The notes under the pieces were generated by a model, which was given only the letters and a program-made list of their open reading frames with translations, did no database searches and had not been told where the DNA came from. DNA of 9,414 bases from Firmicutes bacterium UBA5774. Its GTDB lineage: Bacteria > Bacillota > Clostridia > Peptostreptococcales > Anaerovoracaceae. The position numbers and the translations under genes are program-made. The stretch spans positions 1 through 9,414 of the forward strand of contig DIEM01000023.1 of assembly GCA_002418625.1 (NCBI GenBank), in the 5' to 3' direction. Within the stretch, counting starts at the first letter, position 1, and each line of letters begins with the position of its first letter. This document shows, one piece after another, positions 1 through 6,580 of this stretch.

Positions 1-657
1 ATTTTGGCTGAGGGTTCAATGGGAGCGGCCCGGATCATAGGCAAAGGCACAGAAAAATATGCGATGCATGTCAAAGGACTTGAACTGCCGGCATATGATA
101 TCAGAGGTCTCAAAGGCATGGCGCTAGCCATGGCGACATCTTACTCCGGCGGAGACCACAACAAGGCGTATGCGCCACAGGAAGTTTTCGGCACTGATGT
201 ACCGTATGCAGTCGATCGATTTGCCTATGATGGGAAAGCGGAACTCGCAATATGGAATCAGAACGTCAATGCGTCTGTTGCTGACAGTGCGATTTCCTGT
301 ACTTTCGCAGCCCTTTTACAACTCTGGAGCCTCGAGACGACTGCTGAGGCATTGGCTGCTGCCACCGGGATTCCGTATACAGAGCAAAAGTTGATGGAAG
401 ACGGTGCACGAATATTTGAACTGGCCAGAGCATTTAATGCGCGTGAAGGTTTCAACCGTAATAATGATGTTTTCCCGGATAGGATCATGGATGAAACGAT
501 CATCGGAGGTGAAGGTGAAGGACAGAAACTGGATCGCAAGGAATTTGAAGCACAGATAGATCAATATTACAGACTGCGCGGATGGACGGCTGACGGAATG
601 CCCACCATTGAAAGCATGTCTCGCCTTGGTCTTCAGGATGAGTTTGAAAAAATGTAG
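1..657 (+). CDS. Aldehyde:ferredoxin oxidoreductase (tungsten/molybdopterin type), C-terminal part, 5' end outside window
   Basis: This frame is open from base 1 to the TAG at 655-657 and gives 218 codons. AOR-family proteins are usually about 600 residues, so roughly the first 400 lie upstream of the window. The enzyme family oxidises aldehydes to carboxylic acids in the cytoplasm, using a tungsten or molybdenum bis-pterin and a [4Fe-4S] cluster, and passes electrons to ferredoxin. Visible family signatures are the conserved GGDHNKAY-like stretch near bases 150-171, the glycine-rich AEGSMGAARIIGKG opening, and ADSAISC, whose Cys (codon 298-300) corresponds to the distant fourth cluster ligand of the family. 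The other three Cys ligands would be upstream. A MoaD-like gene further down the same unit fits a pterin enzyme. Family assignment is confident; the true aldehyde is unknown. Confidence 0.9.
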   Translation: MLAEGSMGAARIIGKGTEKYAMHVKGLELPAYDIRGLKGMALAMATSYSGGDHNKAYAPQEVFGTDVPYAVDRFAYDGKAELAIWNQNVNASVADSAISCTFAALLQLWSLETTAEALAAATGIPYTEQKLMEDGARIFELARAFNAREGFNRNNDVFPDRIMDETIIGGEGEGQKLDRKEFEAQIDQYYRLRGWTADGMPTIESMSRLGLQDEFEKM

Positions 658-692
658 AGATGATGTCCCTTAATCACGAAACGGTATGGAAA

Positions 693-720
693 AAGGAGGT
701 GATGAGGCTAACTCTCATCA
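693..720 (+). other. Orphan extended Shine-Dalgarno sequence followed by a short hairpin
   Basis: In the 129-base gap between the AOR gene and the transporter, bases 692-703 read AAAGGAGGTGAT, a 12-base match to the complement of the usual bacterial 16S rRNA 3' end. No start codon stands at a normal distance from it; the GTG and ATG right behind it are too close. Bases 700-706 (TGATGAG) pair with 714-720 (CTCATCA) in a 7-bp stem with a 7-base loop, so the hairpin overlaps the end of the Shine-Dalgarno match. There is no T run behind it, so it is a poor intrinsic terminator. It could be an mRNA processing or stability element, or the remains of a lost small gene. The rest of the gap is AT-rich and shows no convincing promoter. 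Confidence 0.4.
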
Positions 721-786
721 GATTTATCAATTATAAATGTCAGCGAAGGTAGTTATATTATTTATTATTTATTTTGGAGGTTTATT

Positions 787-2004
787 ATGGAAAATGAAAA
801 AATTAAATTCCCATTATTACCATTTGCAACAATTGCGATCATTATTGGAACAATCATTTTCAGGGTGAATGAAGTAGCACCTGGATCACTGCTCCCTGTA
901 TGGCAAGGCGAACTTAATATGGATATGGGAGTTGCCGGCGGCGCTGTGTCTACAATTTATTTGGTTTGTGCCCTCTTCTGTATCGTTGGTGGAAGCTTGG
1001 ACAAAAAAATCGGACTGAAGAATTTCTATGGATTGATTCTTTTGTTGACCGGAGCAGGCGCATTATGTTCGTTCGTCAGTACGAGTACGGCGATTTTTCT
1101 GGCCGGCCGTATTCTTTTTGCCATCGGTCTTGGTCTATCCCTACCGTTCTTTGCGGCGGCTGTCATGAAATGGTATTCGCTGCGTGGCCAGGAATATATG
1201 AATTCAGCAAATGCCTTGTTCCCTTATGCCGGCATGACCATCGGATACTTTTTTCTGGTACCGATTTTTGAAAGCACCGGTTCATGGAGGTTCGCGCTTG
1301 GAATCTGGGGCGTGGGAATTGCGGCGGTACTGGTTGTGTGGATGATCTTTTTCAAAGAACCGGCGGAATATCTTGCAATGAATAAAATGGCTGGCGAAAC
1401 TATTGAAAAAGGCGTTTATGCTGATGTTATAAAACGTAAAGAGGTTCTTTTGCTCTGTGTAGCTTTTGGCGGAAACTTCATCAGCTTTATAGTTGTTGCA
1501 GTATTCCTTCCGGCGTTCCTAGGGACCATTGGCGATACTTCGCTGGCACTGGCCGCCCAGCTGGCAATCATCTTTCCTGTAACTGGCGCATTGGCATGTT
1601 TTGTTGGCGGTTGGCTGATGTCAGCCACAGGCAGGCGCAAACCCCTGCTGATTCTTGGCAATGTTGCAACGGGCATCGGAGTCATTATGGCTGCCGTATT
1701 TGTCGGGACAACGCTGGGGCTCATCGGTGTAGCGCTAGCAGGATTTTCTGCAGCAGTCTGGATGCCTGCGATGTATCAGGTCATCATGGAACTTGACAAT
1801 ATGACTCCGACAAAAGCCGGGGTTGCAACTGGAGTCATCTCTGCCGTCGGATTTGTATGCGGGTTTATCGCCCCGATTCTTGCGGGTGGCGCAGTGGAAT
1901 CAATGGGATTCGTAAATGTATTTATCATCGCGGCTATTCCGGCGATAATTGGTGGTCTTGTATGCCTCGCAATTAGAGAAACAGGACCTGCGGCAAACAA
2001 ATAG
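787..2004 (+). CDS. Major facilitator superfamily (MFS) transporter, CynX/NNP-like
   Basis: The product is 405 residues, the normal length for a 12-helix MFS permease, and is dominated by hydrophobic helices (for example around residues 12-25, 52-70, 82-100 and 105-128). A loop after helix 2 (GGSLDKKIG, residues 68-76) resembles MFS motif A, and the matching loop in the second half carries GRRK (about bases 1630-1641), as expected for the internal duplication. A hydrophilic central loop (about residues 190-218) joins the halves. The start is supported by GGAGG at 776-780, six bases ahead of ATG. It acts in the cytoplasmic membrane and lies 14 bases before an aminotransferase gene, so it probably imports the amine substrate or exports the acid or alcohol product. 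Direction and substrate cannot be read from the sequence. Confidence 0.85.
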   Translation: MENEKIKFPLLPFATIAIIIGTIIFRVNEVAPGSLLPVWQGELNMDMGVAGGAVSTIYLVCALFCIVGGSLDKKIGLKNFYGLILLLTGAGALCSFVSTSTAIFLAGRILFAIGLGLSLPFFAAAVMKWYSLRGQEYMNSANALFPYAGMTIGYFFLVPIFESTGSWRFALGIWGVGIAAVLVVWMIFFKEPAEYLAMNKMAGETIEKGVYADVIKRKEVLLLCVAFGGNFISFIVVAVFLPAFLGTIGDTSLALAAQLAIIFPVTGALACFVGGWLMSATGRRKPLLILGNVATGIGVIMAAVFVGTTLGLIGVALAGFSAAVWMPAMYQVIMELDNMTPTKAGVATGVISAVGFVCGFIAPILAGGAVESMGFVNVFIIAAIPAIIGGLVCLAIRETGPAANK

Positions 2005-2018
2005 CCAGGGAGGACAAA

Positions 2019-3434
2019 ATGACTAATCAACAGAAATGGCAGCAACTTAAAGAATGGGATAAAAAATATTATATGCATAACCGGACGCTTGAGGCGGATT
2101 ATATTCCCTTCGCTCTCGAAAGGACCGAAAGCACGGATACGCTCGTCGGAGATGATGGACGGAAATATCTGGATTTCATGAATCAGGCGGTGTGTGCCAA
2201 CTCCGGTCAATCAAACGACTATATACGGAATCGGATACGCGAGTGCATTGACCGATATGGCGTCGTGGTGGACCTATATCTGACAGAATATAAGGCGATG
2301 GCGTGCAAACTGTTGATGGAGGATATTCTGGGACCTGACAATTGGGCCGGTCGTGTAAAAATCTTAAGCGACGGCAGCGATGCGGTGGAAGTGGCGGCGA
2401 TGATGGCTCGGATATTTACCCAAAAGCCTGTGATCGCAACTCGGGAGTATTCCTTTCACGGATGGACAGGCACTGCTGTCTCATTGACCCAGGTCAGAAG
2501 CGCGCGCAATAATTACTGGGATCCAGCTAAGGATATGCAGATCTCAAACTTCCAGCAATCCCATTCAGCGCCTGTTGTTGTTGGGCCATCCCCATTTTGC
2601 TTTCGGTGCTCTTTAGGTCATAAAAAAGAAGATTGCATCAGCAGAGGTGCCGAATACCCTTGTGTGAGTGCTTTGAGGCATAGAATAGAAGGGGCGGGAA
2701 CGGACTGTGTTGCTGCTTTGATCACGGAGCCAATCCAGGGGGTTGGTTCCGTGATACCACCGGAAGGGTATATCCGCCAAATAAGGGCCATGACTAAAGA
2801 ACTCGGCATTCTCTGGATTGCAGATGAAATTTTGACTGGTTTTGGAAGAACCGGAAAATGGTTTGCATATCAGTATTACGGTGCAGCGCCAGACATACTT
2901 GTGCTGGGGAAAGGACTTGCGAATGCGGCCTCATGCAGTGCCGTTGTCGTTAGCAAGGAACTGGCGTCGTTTTTTGAGACGAAATGGTGGAAATGCGTCA
3001 GCACTTATGCGGCAAATCCACTGGCTATGGCTGCGCTGGTTGGGAATCTGGAGTTTATGATCGAGCAAAATATCCCTCTGAATGCTATTGGGATAGAAGC
3101 AAAAATGGGTTCCAGACTGAAGCAAATGAAGGAGAAATATAAATGTGTCGGAAATGTAGATGGCTGTGGCGCTTTATGGTCGTTGGAACTGGTTAAGGAT
3201 GACAAAAACACACCATTCATTCAATCCGATAGAAACTGGGCACCGGGAGATCGTGCTCCTAAATCGCCGGTATATACAGTTCGTGAGAAGGCCCTTGAAA
3301 AGGGAGCTATTTTTGGCGGATTCATGCCGAATACGATCAGGATAGCCACATCACTGGTCATTTCAGATGAGGATATCAATAAAGGTTTGGATGCTTTGGA
3401 ATACGGTTTGTCCTATCTGGACAGCACTTTATAA
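2019..3434 (+). CDS. Class III PLP-dependent aminotransferase, taurine:pyruvate aminotransferase-like (copy 1)
   Basis: This 471-residue fold-type I omega-aminotransferase would move an amino group from a terminal amine to an oxoacid, leaving an aldehyde. Visible family features are DGSDAVE (118-124, phosphate-binding turn), YSFHGWTGT (144-152, His147/Gly148/Trp149 stacking on PLP), ITEPIQGVG (235-243), WIADE (266-270, Asp269 contacting the PLP nitrogen) and LGKGLA with the Schiff-base lysine at Lys298. Its opening (KEWDKKYYMHN) and overall layout recall taurine:pyruvate aminotransferases, from memory of that family. Four cysteines (194, 197, 206, 215) sit in a CxxC-x8-C-x8-C cluster that may bind metal. 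Compared with copy 2 it lacks one residue just after the catalytic lysine (near 303-306). GGGAGG at 2008-2013 supports the ATG. It lies 14 bases before an alcohol dehydrogenase gene, suggesting its aldehyde product is reduced there. Substrate uncertain. Confidence 0.88.
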   Translation: MTNQQKWQQLKEWDKKYYMHNRTLEADYIPFALERTESTDTLVGDDGRKYLDFMNQAVCANSGQSNDYIRNRIRECIDRYGVVVDLYLTEYKAMACKLLMEDILGPDNWAGRVKILSDGSDAVEVAAMMARIFTQKPVIATREYSFHGWTGTAVSLTQVRSARNNYWDPAKDMQISNFQQSHSAPVVVGPSPFCFRCSLGHKKEDCISRGAEYPCVSALRHRIEGAGTDCVAALITEPIQGVGSVIPPEGYIRQIRAMTKELGILWIADEILTGFGRTGKWFAYQYYGAAPDILVLGKGLANAASCSAVVVSKELASFFETKWWKCVSTYAANPLAMAALVGNLEFMIEQNIPLNAIGIEAKMGSRLKQMKEKYKCVGNVDGCGALWSLELVKDDKNTPFIQSDRNWAPGDRAPKSPVYTVREKALEKGAIFGGFMPNTIRIATSLVISDEDINKGLDALEYGLSYLDSTL

Positions 3435-3448
3435 CAGGAGGGATAAAA

Positions 3449-4618
3449 ATGGCAATAACATTTGCGGCATGGCCGAAAAAACTGATGGTGGGAAAAGGTG
3501 CAATCAAGGATCTTGCAGGTGAAATAAAGAATCTGGGCAAAGGCCGAGTGATGCTTGTTACCGACAAAATGCTCAGGGAACTCCCCCTGCTTGCGACAGT
3601 GGAAAATCTTCTGAAAAGTGAAGGACTTGAAGTATTTATCTATAGCGATGTTATTCCGACTCCGATCGATACGGGAGTTGTCAACGGTGTTGAAATGATG
3701 AAGCAATGCAAGCCGGATATAATTGTTGGACTTGGCGGCGGAAGTTCCATCGACACAGCGAGAGCGATGAATGTTTTATACAATCTTGGCGGAACTGTCA
3801 GGGATTATCACGTTGGAGATCAAAAGAGGCAGATCACGCCAGGTCTGATGCCTTTCGTGGCAATCCCGACAACATCGGGGACCGGAAGCGAAGTGTCGAC
3901 AGGCGCACCGATCATGGACAGCGAGACCAACGAGGAGCTTATAATGGATGACGTTCTCCTGATTCCGGATATTTCCGTCCTGGACCCGGAAGTAACGGTT
4001 TCTCTGCCGGCATTCCCGACAGCTTATACCGGTATGGACGCGCTGACACATTTGATTGAAGCTTACGTGTCACGCATCGATTTCCCGGTGGCGGACGGTA
4101 TTTGCCTTCAGGGAATCAAACTGGTCAGTAAAAATCTGCGAACTGCCGTCATCAATGGCGAAGATTATGAAGCGCGAGAGAATATGGCCATTGCTGCGAC
4201 GATGGGCTGTATGGCCTTCAACATTTCGCAGCTGGGGCTTGTGCATGGAATCGCGCTCCAGCTCATGACAACAGGAGCAAAGAGACTCCCGCATGGTTTG
4301 GCAAATGCAATTGTTCTACCACGGGTCATGAAATACAATGCCGGATTCAGACCGGACAAATTTGCCGATATCGCCGAAGCCTTCGGTATCGATGTACGGG
4401 GGCTTTCACCGGCCGAGGCCAGCATTAGTTCAATTAAGGAAGTCGAGCATCTGATGACTGATATTGGGCTTCCGTTCTATCTTGACGACGTGGGTGTAGA
4501 CCGTGGAATCATTCCTGAGCTGGTTGCAAAAACGATGGAATGTCCTCTGATTTGGGACAATCCTCGTGATGTTAAGGCCGAAGATGTGGAAAAAATACTA
4601 AATGCCTGCTTCAGATAG
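3449..4618 (+). CDS. Iron-containing (group III) alcohol dehydrogenase / aldehyde reductase
   Basis: The 389-residue product has the usual length and order of Fe-ADH proteins. GLGGGSSID (94-102) is the dinucleotide-binding glycine-rich turn and PTTSGTGSEVS (140-150) the second NAD(P) contact. The metal ligands are Asp197 and His201 (GMDALTH), His266 (LVHGIA) and His282 (LPHGLAN), all intact. It would reduce an aldehyde to an alcohol with NAD(P)H in the cytoplasm, or run in reverse. AGGAGGG at 3436-3442, six bases ahead, supports the ATG. It follows the first aminotransferase by 14 bases, as sulfoacetaldehyde reductases of this family do in some taurine-fermenting bacteria, but the family also covers butanol, 1,3-propanediol and lactaldehyde enzymes, so the aldehyde is left open. 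Confidence 0.92.
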   Translation: MAITFAAWPKKLMVGKGAIKDLAGEIKNLGKGRVMLVTDKMLRELPLLATVENLLKSEGLEVFIYSDVIPTPIDTGVVNGVEMMKQCKPDIIVGLGGGSSIDTARAMNVLYNLGGTVRDYHVGDQKRQITPGLMPFVAIPTTSGTGSEVSTGAPIMDSETNEELIMDDVLLIPDISVLDPEVTVSLPAFPTAYTGMDALTHLIEAYVSRIDFPVADGICLQGIKLVSKNLRTAVINGEDYEARENMAIAATMGCMAFNISQLGLVHGIALQLMTTGAKRLPHGLANAIVLPRVMKYNAGFRPDKFADIAEAFGIDVRGLSPAEASISSIKEVEHLMTDIGLPFYLDDVGVDRGIIPELVAKTMECPLIWDNPRDVKAEDVEKILNACFR

Positions 4619-4637
4619 AATAAAAAGGTGAGACAAA

Positions 4638-4895
4638 TTGATAATACGTGTGGTAATCACCCGAAATAGCGAAGACAGCGGAATGAAAAAAAACGGTTCA
4701 AGCACTGATTGCGGGGGCGGTAGGTTGTATTCAGTTCCTTATAAGCCGGGACTGACGGCCGGTGATATCGTAAGAGAACTTGAACTGGGAAAGGTTGCGC
4801 TGATTTTTTTGGACAACAGGCGGATCAGTCTCGATGATCAGGTCCCTGAAGGCGCCTGTTTGAAGATATTGGATGCTATGAGCTGCGGCGGGTAG
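4638..4895 (+). CDS. MoaD/ThiS-like beta-grasp sulfur-carrier protein with C-terminal Gly-Gly, TTG start
   Basis: This 85-residue protein begins at TTG (4638), preceded by AAGGTGAG at 4625-4632. It starts with a hydrophobic strand (MIIRVVITRN), then a polar linker with a GGG turn, a strand (RLYSVPY), a helix (TAGDIVRELE), a strand (VALIFLDNRR), the turn VPEGACLKIL and a terminal MSCGG. This is the order of MoaD/ThiS ubiquitin-like carriers, whose final Gly-Gly is adenylated and converted to a thiocarboxylate to donate sulfur, here probably to the molybdopterin dithiolene. The linker of about 20 residues (11-30) is longer than in typical MoaD. In the same unit as a pterin-dependent AOR it is most likely a dedicated cofactor-maturation protein; MoaD-like genes are known companions of AOR genes. 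An alternative internal ATG at 4683 lacks the first strand. No E1-like activating enzyme or MoaE was seen in the window. Confidence 0.72.
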   Translation: MIIRVVITRNSEDSGMKKNGSSTDCGGGRLYSVPYKPGLTAGDIVRELELGKVALIFLDNRRISLDDQVPEGACLKILDAMSCGG

Positions 4896-4914
4896 TTGAC
4901 GCACAGCGTATCAT

Positions 4915-4952
4915 AAAATGGCTGATGTACATAATGTTGCATCAGCCGTTTT
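4915..4952 (+). terminator. Probable intrinsic terminator ending the AOR-to-MoaD unit
   Basis: Bases 4915-4927 pair with 4940-4952 in a 13-bp stem (eight Watson-Crick pairs GGCTGATG/CATCAGCC, one T-G wobble, then four A-T pairs) around a 12-base loop that can fold further through ACA/TGT. The A4 at the base gives T4 on the + strand and T-rich exit on the - strand, the pattern of a possibly bidirectional terminator. It starts 20 bases after the MoaD-like stop codon, where an end of transcription is expected. The T run is short, so readthrough is possible. Confidence 0.7.
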
Positions 4953-4989
4953 ACTTCACGTGCGAGTCTCATATTGGGACTTTCTCGAT

Positions 4990-5015
4990 AAAAGTTGTTT
5001 CGTATATATACTTTT
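4990..5015. promoter_or_regulatory. Candidate activator binding site (AT palindrome) upstream of the sigma-54 promoter
   Basis: GTATATATAC at 5002-5011 is a perfect 10-bp palindrome, and AAAAGT (4990-4995) is the inverted copy of ACTTTT (5010-5015). The region lies about 95 bases upstream of the predicted transcription start, the usual distance for enhancer-binding activators of sigma-54 promoters. AT-rich palindromes also arise by chance, so this is a position-based suggestion. Confidence 0.3.
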
Positions 5016-5047
5016 AATCATGCAAGCAATGCCCGCAACTATCTTAA

Positions 5048-5076
5048 ACGTTGAAATATCAGTGTGGATTCAACGT
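5048..5076. promoter_or_regulatory. Inverted repeat ACGTTGAA-N13-TTCAACGT, probable operator
   Basis: Perfect 8-bp arms at 5048-5055 and 5069-5076 are spaced 21 bases centre to centre, two helical turns, as expected for a dimeric regulator binding one DNA face. The right arm's last base is the first base of the sigma-54 -24 box. A protein bound here would sit beside or compete with polymerase, suggesting a repressor or close-acting modulator; a hairpin in RNA is unlikely since it lies upstream of the start of transcription. Confidence 0.5.
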
Positions 5077-5091
5077 GGCACAGTATTTGCA
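5076..5091 (+). promoter_or_regulatory. Sigma-54 (RpoN) -24/-12 promoter
   Basis: The sequence TGGCAC (5076-5081), five bases, then TTGCA (5087-5091) matches the sigma-54 consensus TGGCAC-N5-TTGC(A/T) at every scored position. The invariant GG (5077-5078) and GC (5089-5090) have the required ten bases between them. The predicted start of transcription is near 5102, giving a leader of about 39 bases before the ATG at 5141. Transcription would need an AAA+ enhancer-binding activator, which is not encoded here. Sigma-54 control is known for acetoin dehydrogenase operons (AcoR in Bacillus and others), which fits the genes downstream. Confidence 0.85.
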
Positions 5092-5140
5092 ATAATTAAA
5101 AGCATAGGATGGGTTTAAGTATATTGTTATGGAGGGCAAA

Positions 5141-6559
5141 ATGGAAGCAAAGACAAATTGGGATCAAATTAAAGAGTGGGACAAAAAATATTACATGCAT
5201 AATCGCGTCATAGAAAAAGATTATGTGCCATTTCCGATCGATCATACAGAAAGTACTGATACATTGGTTGCTCCGGATGGCACCAAATATCTTGACTTTC
5301 AAAATCAGGCGATTTGTGTTAATACCGGACAGACCAATGACTATGTAAAGGCCAGAATGCATGAATGCATTGATCGATTTGGATTTGTTCTGGATGGTTA
5401 TCTGGTGGATTATAAAGCGAAAGCTTGCAAGATCATCATGGAAGATCTGATAGGACCTGACAATTGGGCTGGCAGGATTAAAATCGTCACTGATGGCAGC
5501 GACGCCGTCGAAGCCGCTGCCTATATCGCTCGTATTTTCACTGGAAAGCCGATTATAGCAACCAGAGATTATTCATACCATGGCTGGACAGGCACTGCAG
5601 TATCGCTGACGCAAGTCAGGACCTCAAGAAATGGATTCTGGGCACCGCTTGAAAACAAACAGGTAACCAATTGCGAGCAATCATACTCGGCACCTGTTGT
5701 TTCAGGGCCCGCGCCGCACTGTTTCAGATGCGCTTTGGGACATAAGAAAGAAGATTGCCTGGCAAGCGGCAAGGAATATCCGTGTGTTACGATGCTTAGA
5801 AAGCGCATCGAATACGCTGGCATCGACAGCGTAGCGGCTCTGATCACAGAACCAATCCAGGGTGTCGGATCTATCGTTCCGCCGGAAGGCTATATCAAGC
5901 AAATCCGACAGATGACCAAGGAAATGGGGATATTATGGATCGCCGATGAGATCATTACAGGATTTGGCAGAACCGGAGAATGGTTTGCATATCAGCTTTA
6001 TGATGTGACTCCCGATATTCTGATTTTAGGAAAGGGTCTTGCCAACTCAGCGGCGGCTGTCAGCGCCGTCGTCGTAAGCAAAGAGATTTCAAAATATTTT
6101 GATACTATATGGTGGAAGTGCATCAATACTTTTTCAGCATCACCGCTTTCAATGGCTGCGCTTCTGGGCAACCTGGAATTCATGCTTGCCAACGATATCC
6201 CCCAAAAGGCAAAAAAAGTCGGGGAAATCCTCGGGGCCAGACTCAAAGCCATGGAAAAAAAATATACCTGTGTCGGCAGTGTAGAGGGTGGCGCAGCCCT
6301 TTGGACCATGGAACTTGTCAAAGACGCCCAAAACACGCCATTCGTAGCGCAGGATCGCAACTGGGCGCCGGGGGATGATATGCCACCGGCACCAACCGGG
6401 ATTATCAGGGCTAAAGCAATGGAAAAAGGAGCCATATTCGGTGGCTTCATGCCAAATACACTTCGTATAGCAACATCACTCGTAATATCTGAGGATGATA
6501 TACATAAAGGCATGGATGCCTTGGAATATGCGCTGGATCATCTTGAGAGCACTTTGTAA
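5141..6559 (+). CDS. Class III PLP-dependent aminotransferase, taurine:pyruvate aminotransferase-like (copy 2)
   Basis: Starting at ATG 5141 the protein has 472 residues and aligns from residue 1 with copy 1; a hand count over the first 300 residues gives 211 identities (70%). An upstream in-frame ATG at 5129 overlaps the ribosome binding site GGAGGG (5131-5136), so 5141 is the better start. DGSDAVE (118-124), YHGWTGT, WIADE (Asp269) and LGKGLA with Lys298 are intact, and the cysteine cluster 194, 197, 206, 215 is the same as in copy 1. It would convert a terminal amine to an aldehyde or the reverse. It is the first gene behind a sigma-54 promoter and is followed 21 bases later by the VOC gene, so it is regulated apart from copy 1. 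The pair may differ in substrate, or serve the same reaction under different conditions. Confidence 0.88.
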   Translation: MEAKTNWDQIKEWDKKYYMHNRVIEKDYVPFPIDHTESTDTLVAPDGTKYLDFQNQAICVNTGQTNDYVKARMHECIDRFGFVLDGYLVDYKAKACKIIMEDLIGPDNWAGRIKIVTDGSDAVEAAAYIARIFTGKPIIATRDYSYHGWTGTAVSLTQVRTSRNGFWAPLENKQVTNCEQSYSAPVVSGPAPHCFRCALGHKKEDCLASGKEYPCVTMLRKRIEYAGIDSVAALITEPIQGVGSIVPPEGYIKQIRQMTKEMGILWIADEIITGFGRTGEWFAYQLYDVTPDILILGKGLANSAAAVSAVVVSKEISKYFDTIWWKCINTFSASPLSMAALLGNLEFMLANDIPQKAKKVGEILGARLKAMEKKYTCVGSVEGGAALWTMELVKDAQNTPFVAQDRNWAPGDDMPPAPTGIIRAKAMEKGAIFGGFMPNTLRIATSLVISEDDIHKGMDALEYALDHLESTL

Positions 6560-6580
6560 GTTCGGGATGGAGAAGAAAAT

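Noticed and set aside
695..708. GG-N10-GC spacing resembling a sigma-54 promoter ahead of the transporter
   Set aside because: Only the GG and GC agree; the surrounding TGGCAC and TTGC bases do not match, unlike the site at 5076.
686..736. 16-codon possible leader peptide before the transporter
   Set aside because: Its ATG has no ribosome site upstream, and the strong Shine-Dalgarno sequence lies inside it rather than in front.
1776..2210. 144-codon - strand frame across the MFS/aminotransferase junction
   Set aside because: Both ends lie in well-supported + strand genes and the translation resembles no family; it is a shadow.
4918..5118. 66-codon + strand open frame between the terminator and the sigma-54 promoter
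   Set aside because: It starts inside the terminator stem, has no ribosome site, runs through the promoter and shows no protein-like composition or family motif.
5129..5140. Earlier ATG for aminotransferase copy 2, adding four residues
   Set aside because: This ATG overlaps the GGAGGG that serves the ATG at 5141, has no ribosome site of its own, and the 5141 start aligns with the start of copy 1.
5998..6513. 171-codon - strand open frame inside aminotransferase copy 2
   Set aside because: It is antisense to a clearly conserved gene, low in complexity typical of shadow frames, and has no ribosome site or recognisable domain.
2019..6559. Aminotransferase pair as a recombination-prone direct repeat
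   Set aside because: Only short exact DNA matches are visible (for example around 2332 and 5453); the copies are too diverged for frequent homologous deletion.
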